64,000 nt of DNA from Liriodendron chinense (lineage: Eukaryota; Streptophyta; Magnoliopsida; Magnoliales; Magnoliaceae). Shown piece by piece: positions 10,397 through 19,589 of the stretch. The notes under the pieces are model-generated. The model made no database searches. It was not told where the DNA came from and saw only the letters and a program-made list of their open reading frames with translations. The DNA lies in NCBI GenBank assembly GCA_003013855.2, contig ML058493.1, positions 992,001-1,056,000 on the forward strand, given 5' to 3'. Position 1 is the first letter of the stretch; each line of letters opens with the position of its first letter. The translations under genes and the position numbers were made by a program.

Positions 10397-12550
10397 TCAA
10401 GATTGGTCATCCCCATCTTGAGCAGGCTCGCGGCTCTCAGCTTCAGGACCCATCTCGGGAGTAGGCGCAGCATGTGTAGCTCCAGTGACGTCATTCTCAG
10501 CAGTAACTCGCTCTCTAGCCGCAACCTCGAAAGCCACCCTTTCAAACTCCTCAAATTTAAAAGTCAGAGTAATCTGCTGCATAACTCTGACCGCAAAATC
10601 GCGACCATCGATATACGCTTCATAGCGCTCCTCGTCGTAGAGTTGAGAGGTTCGAAATTCCTGGACTGCACGAGGGCCTTTGTCAGATACCATCTGGACG
10701 AGAGCCACTCACTCCTCTTCCCAGTGAATGGAATCATCCTTCAACTGGTTGAGTCTCTGCTTGGCCTCCTCGAACTTAGCCCGATAATCCTTGAGCTGCT
10801 CTTCGAGCTAGATCTTGTCTTGGCGGAATATCTCCTTCTCTCTCTCGCTTTTGGTATGGAGTTCTCGAAGCTTTGTGAGTTGGAGGTCCATTGACTAAAA
10901 GCGATTAGTCATGGCTTGAATCTTGACAAGGAGAATTCACTTTTCCTCGTCCAGCTTGGCGATTTGGGCTTCCAGAGCCTTCACCAGACGGTCCCTTCCT
11001 TGGACTTCAGCTTCCATCGTCTTCTTCTTCTTTTCCGCATCTTTAACGCTGCGGCGGGCTGCTTCAATGTCGCGTTTGACACGAAGCGTGAGATCCAGAC
11101 TCTGATAGAAACAAAGAAAGAAGAAATTAGAGTGGCCCGCCACATTGGTAACAAAGAAAGAATGACAGATGGGAAAATGGTTGTTACCTGAAGCAATCTC
11201 ACCCCGATAACGGTAGAGAGAGCCTCTGGGCTTGGCTCGGGGAGGCCTCCGAAGGAGTTGGGAGAGATGTTATCGAACATGAACTCGCATATTGGATGCA
11301 AGTGTGATGGGATAACAAAGACTCCCGACCCAGAAGGTTGGGCTACAACCATCTCATTAGAGCCCGCCTCGCGAGCATTCGCAATACCCGAGGCGGGTGT
11401 CATTAATTCGCGAGCAACAGTAGGCTCGCCTGTTCGATATCGGCTGGCAACGGGTGTCAGCCAGAGGGGTCGCGGTAGTTGGAGGGGTCGCAGTAGCCGG
11501 AGGGGTCGCGGTCGTGCGAGAGGTCGTGACAACCCCCCTGGTGCAGTGACACGCGGCTGTGATCCGCGAGCAGACCCTTCTGCTAGAGCATGCGTGGTTG
11601 AAGGACCGCCCGCAGATTTCTTTTGCCTCTTTGAGGCTGTACCCTTCAAACAGGGAAGTACCCCTAGCGCGACCCTTTTATTCCCAATATTCGTCATTTC
11701 TTCTTGGGAAATTAGGCCCGCAGCACAAAGGCAACGTGGCTCTAACGCGGCGTTAACGTAGCGCGAAGCCACTGAGAGCTTAGAGACTCTTACTAACTTT
11801 TCATTAAGTCCTCCTCGCAAATTCGGCTTCACACCAGTCGGAATACCTGCAAGAAAAATGAGAAGGCACATTAATCAACGCAAAGCAATGGTTTGTTTCT
11901 TTCAGACAGATGAGTAAAACTTAACCCACCTTCGACAAAATAACGGTTAACGTTATGGCCTTTGGGGTCGGAGCCCATTTCGGACTCCCAGTTGCCGGAG
12001 ACATAAAACCATTTTTTTCTCCATCCCGGGCAATTGGAAGAGGGGTTTCCTAGAATAAAATTATTTCTGTGCCAGAAGCAGAGGTAATATCAACCCTCGC
12101 TAACTGGGGCCCTCTTCACCTGGAATAACCTCAAAAATTCCTCAGCGGTTAACTCATCGTTACCCGCTTGCTTCCAGAGGACAAAGGTACTTATAAGCAC
12201 CCACCAGCCATTTACGATTAGCTGGCCAGGGCAATCTTATAAATATGAAGAAAATTCCGGATGAACAGGTGAAGGGGAAGACGCACGCCAACTTTGAAAA
12301 ATATTCGTAAAAAGGCCACGCAACCTGGTGGTGGCGCATCGGTTGTCTCCCCTCTCCCAGGTAATCTAAAAGTTATGGAGTCCGGGATCCAATATTTCTC
12401 CCTAAGGCTAGAAAGCCTTTCTTCCGTCAATATGGAGGAGTAACCGGCGGCAGAATACTTCCCAGCCGGTACTCTGGCATTGTTGGATTCAGATGAATCA
12501 GGGGTTTCATCTCCCAGAGGGACAATCTCTTCATCGGAAACCTCCGCCAT
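10397..12550 (-). pseudogene. Antisense gene of Element 1, 'putative gypsy type transposon' family, three exons
   Basis: Runs opposite to gag-pol. Exon 1 is 12550-11930: ATG, acidic N-terminus, then L-S-S-L-R-E-K-Y-W-I-P, R-L-P-G-R-G-E-T, P-P-P-G and V-G-V-R-L-P-L-H, the signature of the plant family called putative gypsy type transposon (Pfam Transposase_28). After a frameshift near 12228 it continues N-G-W-W-V-L-I-S-T-F. Intron 1 (11929-11847) has AAG/GTGGGT and CTTGCAG/G; exon 2 is 11846-11188; intron 2 (11187-11102) has CAG/GTAAC and CTATCAG/A; exon 3 is 11101-10397, mostly predicted coiled coil (K-K-K-K-T-M-E-A-E-V). Both splices keep the frame. Stops near 12050, at 10937-10939 and in three later places break it. 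Product about 660 residues; function unknown. Splicing is inferred. Confidence 0.72.
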
Positions 12551-12946
12551 TGCAAAAGAAAAAGCAAGATAGGAGAAGAAGAGAATGGGAAGGAAGACTA
12601 CCTCTGCGAAGAGGTTTGCACCGAAAACAAAGAAGAAGAAGAAAGAAGAAATCTCAGCAGCTTAAAGTTCGAAAATGGAAGAAACCCCTGCAGGATTCGA
12701 TATTTATACGCAATCATTCCGCTTGATTTGGATGACACGCGGCGGCCTCTCATCCTGCACGATAAACGAACGGGCGCGACATTAATTACGGAGACACGTG
12801 GCAGGCGACGCTTCACCTCTTACGGATGAAAAGCTACGTAAAGCTGGCCATCATAAATGCAGAATCACGTTTGAGAACCCATGCGTGATTCTTTTTTAGC
12901 GCACATATACAAACAAAACTCTTGGCGTACCTCTGCAAACGCCAAG

Positions 12947-12961
12947 GGTTTGGGGGGAAGT
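12947..12961 (+). other. Polypurine tract of Element 1
   Basis: GGTTTGGGGGGAAGT ends exactly at the 3' LTR start and would prime plus-strand DNA synthesis. Confidence 0.75.
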
Positions 12962-13618
12962 TGTTATAGATAAATTTGGCCTCCCTAAAATGTGAGCAGC
13001 CTACCTCGTGCTCGACAAAAAGGGTCGCATCCTAAAATGCGAGCAACTCGGCTCGTGCTCGTCGCGAGGGGTCGCATCCTAAAATGCGAGCACTCCTGAT
13101 AAGAGTAGCTCCCTCCTATGAGTAGCTCCTGACACATGAATAGTTTTGGTATCTGGTTTCTAGCAAGGACATCCCTCGTCTTAGAGTACCAGCAGCCCGT
13201 ATAGGCCGATTTTGGGCTTATCTTCGCCTGCGGTTCCGTATCTCAAGGGATCACTATCAAGGAACGTAATTAACCAGATGAGTAGTTGGATCAGACTATT
13301 CCTTTATCTAAGGATGAGTAGGATAAACACCTTATCCCATGAAATCTGTAATAATCTTGAGATCTTGCGTAACAGAGTGGGACATTCGGATTTATATAAA
13401 TGGATGGTTTCATCAATAAGAAGGTACACATTATTCACTCTCAAATCGTCTATTTGTTTTCCTTAAATCCTATCCTATCTAACTTAAGCATCGGAGGGCC
13501 AATGGCTGGGCGCCGGCCACCCATAGTTTTTTTTTTGTCTCTTTTCAGGTCAGGAGGAAATCGTTAGCAAGGAAAGGTGAATGTCAGGAGGACCCTGTTA
13601 CAAAATATGACGTAAACA
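12962..13618 (+). repeat. 3' LTR of Element 1
   Basis: Matches the 5' LTR end to end (TGTTATAG...TAAACA). It is 49 bp longer, mainly because of an extra 47-bp unit near 13045-13091 that duplicates the GGGTCGCATCCTAAAATGCG block. TATA box at 13393-13400. GGGCA follows at 13619-13623. Confidence 0.93.
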
Positions 13619-13623
13619 GGGCA

Positions 13624-14394
13624 TAAAGGTGTAGTAGTAAAGTCAGTGGGGGCACGAGAAGCAGTGGAGCTATGACAGAGACAAAGTAGATGTGAAAAAT
13701 AGAGCTTAGGAGCAGTGGTGCGATGAAGATTGAAGGCACGGTGGAAATCATTGGGGTTGTCTTCAATCTTGACACTAGGAGGCTTTCGGCGACCGATGGG
13801 ATCAGGTTGGGCGCCCAAAATTGCCCAAGATACGGCTTCTGAAATCTGAATCGGAAAGTGGGGTTGTCGGTCGCCCAACAAGGTCGGGTCAAGCACCTAA
13901 AATTCCCTAGACAAGAACTGTGAACTCTCTGGATAGATGTGGCCATTGTTAGTCGCCCGATGGGATCAAGTCGGGCGCCCAACTGCCGGCCAACTATATA
14001 GGTTGGTTGCGCGATTTTACGCGAGGTTTGTTTCTAATTTCGGTTTTATGCTATTTAAAGGGGTGTAATGCGGGATTAGGATAATACAAGGAGTCTTAAA
14101 CGTATTCAAGTGGGTTAAGAGAGTTCTAGGGTAAGGGAATTAGCTTGAGAAATGGCTGCGATGGTCTTTCTCTGTTAGCTTGGGTTTCTCTTGAGGGGCT
14201 TAGATCCGGATAAGTTTTCTTCATTTTCTTGTAACTTTTGATTCATAGTGATCGCTTTGTGCCATGGTTTTTTTCCTTGATGGGTTTTTTTATGTAAAAG
14301 TTGAATTGTCTTCTTGTGATTGTCGATTTTCTTGGTTGTTGCCGTTGTGGTTTATCTCGTTTGATTCTCGCTTCCGCGGGTGCCCTTCCCAACA
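13624..14394 (+). repeat. 3' end and 3' LTR of the old Ty1/copia element
   Basis: After the Element 1 target duplication, the interrupted copia reading R-G-I-K-V resumes for a few codons, then a non-coding part leads to GGCACGGTGGAAAT, a decayed copia polypurine tract. The LTR runs from about 13749 (CATTGGGG, ancestral TGTTGGGG) to CCCAACA at 14394, giving matching inverted ends. It holds several GGGCGCCC palindromes (13810, 13870, 13950, 13972) and a TATA-like ACTATATAGG near 13992. Most of pol (integrase, RT, RNase H) is absent from this copy. Confidence 0.65.
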
Positions 14395-14845
14395 ATCCAT
14401 TCATAAATAATTTATGTGAGAACTCACCTTACGTGATATGCACAACATTCAACCTATCTGTGAAATACATCGCCTCATATAATCTTTATAGCTCAGAAAT
14501 CAACCTCATATAAAATTTAGGTGGACCATAACAAAGGAAGAAAGTCAAGATGATTCTCACCATTATTTTTAGCAGGCTCACTTGAGTTTAAAAAAATGGC
14601 CTTATTTTTTGCCTTACCCTTTATCCTAGCCAGATGAAAGGTTTGTAGACTTGTATTGCACATACACAACAAGGAGTATGAGCTCTAAAATAGTCTTCAT
14701 GGGTTATGGGTTCTCTTGAAAACTAAGGAGAAAATATTCCATATTTACAGCTTTAATATTTTCTTTAATTTACAATAACTAGGGAATTTTACAATAAAAA
14801 AAAGGTCAACTTAATATGGAATTTAGATTATGTGACTTAAAAAGG
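14395..14845. other. Intergenic, nothing recognised
   Basis: AT-rich sequence between the copia 3' LTR and Element 2. I see no gene, RNA or repeat structure. It ends with AAAGG, the target site of Element 2. Confidence 0.5.
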
Positions 14846-16744
14846 TGTTGGGGTCCCAAATAGTGGACACTCTCAAAATAAGTCAAGTAACCATATACCC
14901 CTGAAGGAATCACGCGAAGAACGCCTTCCGGCGCACGTAAAACAGAAGTGTACGTGACTTCCCTAGACTTGGCCAAAATTCCCTAGTGGGCTCCGCCGAT
15001 CACCATGTTCGGAACCGCCCGAAAATGGACCCGGGACTCCGTCACTATTCATGATGAACAATGCAAGTGATTGCGCAACGAAACGGGCCCCGCAAACCCT
15101 CCGGAAATCAAAACCCAATCGGTGGAGCCCACATTTACGTGTCCAACGCACCTTGAAATCTGAACAACCCACGCATCCAACGCACCCTTAAAAACAGCAC
15201 GTTGGCCCGCCATTCGCGAAGGCCCACGCATCCAACGCACCCTGAAAGCTGATCAACGCACCCCACAATCAATGGACGGTTAAGAGATGGGTTCCAGGTG
15301 CGTGGAGCTTCACGCACCCGGCAAATAACCCCACGCACCCATATGATTTTCGTACACTTGCAATCAAATAAACAGGTGCATTGCGGACATTTGACGGATG
15401 CGTGATACGTGGCAGCTTCCTATTGGCCGACTTCGCCTATAAATACCCCTCGACCCGCTCATTTACACACGACAGAAACAAGAGGGAGAGCCGCCGCTGC
15501 CGGAAACCCAAAAATCCCCGTCGGAATCCTCGCCGGAACACCTCTCCGTCCATCGGAATCTTATTTTCGGGCGCGGATATGTTACTATAGGTCTGGATTT
15601 CATATATTTAAAACGCACCTGTAAAAAGGCCTCACGCATTCAAAAGGACCCCACGCATCCGTCAATTCAGGCCCCACGTGTCCATAAATTCAGCAACAAT
15701 CAAATTTGGCATAATGAACCCATGCATCCTGAATATACACCAACGCACCCCAAAATTCGTCTCAAAATCGACATTGAATTGACAGGTGCGTGGAGCCCCA
15801 CGCACCTGTAAATCAAGTCTCACGCACCCAGAAATCAGCCAATCGCAGAACATGTTAGCAGGTGCACCGGGCTCAATTTTGAGTATTTTCAAGGACTGCT
15901 GGAACCGGTCTTGGGTATTTCGAGCATTCCGGACGCAATGGCACGGCCAAATGAACGTTTCGAGAACTCTAAATGAGCAGAATCGACCATCTTCAAGACT
16001 TAACCCTACTCGACGCAATGAACGGGATAACTTCCCGGAAAGGAGTCACCAACATCCAGAGCTATCCAGATATGCTGATATTTATGTTCACTGAAAAGGC
16101 ATGATCCGATTTGTGCCAAAAGCTAGACCAGCAGGGCCTTGATTACCACAATGAACCGTGCTGAAGAGTTTTTCGATTCTCTACAAACCAATTACTCAAT
16201 TGCCACAACACAACAGTCGATGCCCTACCCATCTAGACGGTATCCGCCGGTTAGACTGCGCAGGTACACACAACTGTAGAATGGACTTCCCGAGGTCACC
16301 TGTCCCTACATTGACAGGCGCGGGACCAGAGTTGTCTATCTCGGTAATAAACCCTGACAGTTTCAACCCGGGTATTCCGCCAAAATATGGGACATAGACA
16401 TCCGACTAATACAAAGGTGGTTCAGTACACAGCAGAACAAATACAGGCCCCATGGCCACAAACTCTAAAACCATAGTCCCTGCTGACTAGCCTCTTGCCT
16501 TCTAATCAAGGGTCATCGATCATTCGATGTAATTAAGGGTCCGTGCCAGACCACGGCCTGAAATGTACAAGATCTCAGAATCTCTGGAATAAAATTCGCC
16601 TTGCGATATCTCTTCTCTTGTGTACTTTTGTGAATGCTTGTGATTGTTTATGAACGTGTCCATTATTCAGAACCCCAGAGCAACAAAACACTACATTTCA
16701 AGGAAAATGTCCCTTTTGGAGTTCATTTTTTCCTAGTTCTAACA
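14846..16744 (+). repeat. 5' LTR of Element 2
   Basis: Starts TGTTGGGGTCCCAAATAGTG and ends TTCCTAGTTCTAACA. Its first half carries many ACGCACC/GGTGCGT motifs (about 15130-15345 and 15615-15860). The 17 bp at about 15059-15077 missing from the 3' LTR are flanked by an AAC repeat, suggesting slippage. A 69-codon frame near 15381 overlaps the TATA box and is not believed to be a gene. Confidence 0.93.
15438..15445 (+). promoter_or_regulatory. TATA box of Element 2 5' LTR
   Basis: TATAAATA with an inverted CCAAT box (ATTGG, about 17 bp upstream), both conserved in the 3' LTR at 31319-31326. It lies between two blocks of the GGTGCGT/ACGCACC motif. Confidence 0.65.
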
Positions 16745-16747
16745 AAC

Positions 16748-16765
16748 TGGCGACTCTGCTGGGGA
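16748..16765 (+). other. Primer binding site of Element 2
   Basis: TGGCGACTCTGCTGGGGA starts 3 bp after the LTR. TGGCGACT is the start typical of Ogre-like elements, reported to use tRNA-Arg; the tRNA match was not checked. A second TGGCGACTCTCAATGGGAA lies at 16893. Confidence 0.75.
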
Positions 16766-17501
16766 CTGAACCCAGAATCTCTGGTTATATCTGAATATGG
16801 AAACGCTCTAAGATCAACTACTCACAAACATGAATTTGCACATAGGAAAGCTACCGCGAGTCGTAACGTTCGGCGCCCCTCGGGCGTCAAACTGGCGACT
16901 CTCAATGGGAACGTTCTTCCCTTCATCTTCAAGGCAATAGACGTTTAAAAGGTTTTCAAACCCAGAAATTTCCACAACTACACGTATTTGTCTCCGCCTT
17001 ACTTATTTCTGTCGGTTTATGCACTGCGATCGATGGGCTCATACTCCCGACCGCACTTGTGAATTGTTCTAATGATTTTATGACACTACAGAATTAGCAA
17101 GATACTAGGACAGACAAAGGAAATGGCATGCTCAATGAACAGTTTGTGCACTTTCCTTGCCACCGGAGGCTTCAGCTTCCCTCGCTTCACCCCGACCACG
17201 ACAACTGCCTCTAATTCAGGATAGCAGTTGATCGAAACGCGCCAACAAAAGAAAGAGCAGAAGAGCAGCCAGTTTAGCAGCATATACGAAGGTGGATGTC
17301 ACAAGACCTCGCCCTGCAAATAAGAGACAATGGCAGCCAAAGCAGGGGTAGAAGACCCTTACAGGCAGGAGGGTTGCGCCGGCAGAGCCCGCAATGCCCG
17401 CAATGACAATCGAGCAGTTCCCGCCGCTACCCAAAACCTCTCGTACCCCACAAAGAACCACCGGGCTCGTAAAATAAAAGCCCAAGTCCACGGCGATCCT
17501 C
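16766..17501 (+). other. Untranslated leader of Element 2
   Basis: Region between primer binding site and gag. It contains the second primer-site-like copy at 16893-16911. No frame here has recognisable domains; a 105-codon frame at 17330-17644 overlaps the gag start in another frame and looks spurious. Confidence 0.5.
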
Positions 17502-19589
17502 ATGCCGAGACAAGGACCGGTCCGAGAAATCCAGTTGGCACAAGTAGTGATGGTGCAGGTGGCCGCAGAGGCAGAGGAAGAACTGTACGAGACGAAAGAG
17601 TTACCTCCGTTATAAGATCAGATCGACAGGTTGGTAGAGGCTAACCGTGAGACAAACGAGCGAATGAAGGCCATCCAGGAGGCCTTGACCACTCTGATAA
17701 CACAAAATGCCGCCAGAAGTGCCGCACCACCCACCCGCCAGTCGGCGGAGGAATCTCAAGGTGCAGCAGAAGGTCCGGTTGAGCCAGAGCCGCCCATCCA
17801 ACCTAGAGTCATACCAGTAGGACGAGCACCGCTCTCCACATCTCACGTATCACGAGAAGAGTTGTCCCAAACGATAGCCCATGTGATGCAATAGGAAAAG
17901 GAGAAAGAGAGGAAAGGTAGTTACAAATATTGGGTTCCATACCCACCAGAAGTAGAGGAGGTACCATTCCCGGCCAACTTTAGATGCCCGGACTTCGGGA
18001 AGTTCGACGGCAGAGGGTCGCCAGAGGAGCACATCACCCACTTCCTGACTACACTGGGAAACTGGTCTGCAGCCCCGTAATACTGCATGCGGCTATTTGG
18101 ATCTACCCTGACAGGGAAAGCTTTCCAATGGTACATGTCATTACCAGCCGGCTCTGTGAGAACATGGGAGCAGATGCAAGATGCCTTCATCTCAAAATTC
18201 TTCGCAACAGAGAGAGAGATCTCGTTAACAGATCTTGCAATGGTCAGACAGAGAAATGGTGAGCCAGTTGAGAAGTTCATCGACCGATGGGGAACCACAG
18301 CGGCTCAATGTCGAGAATTACCCAGCGAAGGCGAGCAGATGAAAATGTGTCTAAGAGCCTTAGACCCAATGATTTCATATGGCCTGTCAGGCAACACCTT
18401 CAACTCCTTTCGCGAATTAGCAACAAAAGCACACTTGGTAGAGGAAGCAGCATCTCGAGTAAGCTTCCAGTCCGAGAGACAGAAAAGAGAGACAGGGAGA
18501 GTGGTGGAGACCCACCAGATCGATAGGAGCAGGGACCCGAAAGACCGAAAACGCCCCGCTACGAATCATGGGACAGAGGTGAAAACGGCAGATGTACCAG
18601 ATAAAGGTAAGAGGCCCTATGTGCCCAAACGTGTATCTATAGCCGAAAGAGAAAAGGCGAACGGCCCCTACACATTCGACATGGCCGATTTAGTTCCGAT
18701 CATGGAACAGTTAATCGAAGAGGGCCTGATACGCCTACTAGAGCCGATACGCCCCCACGAGGTCGGACGAACGAACGACCCTAAATACTGAAAATATCAC
18801 CAGTGCATCAGCCATCAGACGGAAGATTGCTTTTCCTTAAAGGGAAGGATACAGCGATTGATCAATCAAGGGGTCATCAGCATGAAGGTACTTGAGACAG
18901 TGAAGGAGACAATCGGGGCAATCTCAACAGTCCCGATAGAAGGAGAAACCGGCCAATCAACCCTGCTCCCTAAGCCGAAGGAACCATGGACCCCAGCCAG
19001 TAGCAAGAAAAGACTTGAGAACGGACAGGGACTCGTGAGGCGAAAGAAGAACAGAGGGGTGAAGTCGCAGGGGCGGGTGCAACTCAGGACGATCATGGCC
19101 CGCTGCAGAATGGTGTCGTTCGCCGAACAAGCATCACCTGAAGAAACGTCGCAAGTAGTGGAGAGAGAAGTTGACGCAGTCATCCTACGGTCAGGAAGAC
19201 AAATGCCTGACCGTACTCTCCCCAGACCAGACAACCCGATACCAGAAGATGGTACCCCTGACAGATCGCAGGAAAGACCTCGCATGCAAAAGTCGAAAGA
19301 AAAGGTCGTTGAAGCTACGACCAGTCATCCAAACCCTAGGCCAGTGGCATACGACATTGTGTCACACCTACGAAAGGTTCCCGCCTGCCTGAGCATATAC
19401 GACGCCCTATGCCTCTCAAAAGTATACAGAGAAATGTTAATCAACGCCTTGCTTGACAATGAAGTCAGGGAGGTCACGATAATAGAGATAGAAGAACAAA
19501 TGAAAAATTCAGATAAGTTTTGGGAGGGGTATATACCGGTGTCGCAAGTTATGCTTGTTAATCACCCTTCGACCATCACGTTATCATAA
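17502..19589 (+). pseudogene. gag: Element 2 gag (stops, no frameshift)
   Basis: The ATG at 17502 is the first in the frame that continues through all of pol. An N-terminal Glu-rich helix leads to N-R-E-T-N-E-R-M-K-A-I-Q-E, then the gag domain (F-R-C-P-D-F-G-K-F-D-G, Y-C-M-R-L-F-G-S-T-L-T-G-K-A-F-Q-W-Y at about 18080-18135, V-E-K-F-I-D-R-W). The zinc knuckle region at about 18786-18831 reads Y-(stop)-K-Y-H-Q-C-I-S-H-Q-T-E-D-C; the stop TGA (18789-18791) stands where the family has Cys. In-frame stops: 17613, 17892, 18078, 18789 and 19587. Capsid function would be lost unless supplied in trans. Confidence 0.85.

Larger units (their letters stand above)
3707..13618 (+). mobile_element. Element 1: complete Ty3/gypsy retrotransposon, Tat-type, 9.9 kb
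   Basis: The element has 608- and 657-bp LTRs (TGTTATAG...TAAACA), a 5-bp target duplication GGGCA (3702-3706 and 13619-13623), a primer binding site and a polypurine tract. Gene order is gag, protease, RT, RNase H, a second (archaeal-type) RNase H, integrase, then an antisense intron-containing gene. The double RNase H and the extra antisense ORF are known hallmarks of the Tat clade. LTRs differ by roughly 20 substitutions plus indels. Stops, frameshifts and active-site changes make it non-autonomous today. It sits inside the older copia element. Confidence 0.92.

Noticed and set aside
11258..11761. Arg/Gly-rich + strand frame of 167 codons
   Set aside because: Shadow of exon 2 of the antisense gene in Element 1, whose frame is supported by splice sites and continuing homology.
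15381..15590. Basic 69-76-codon frame present in both LTRs of Element 2
   Set aside because: Conserved only because LTRs are copies; it overlaps the TATA box and the expected transcription start.
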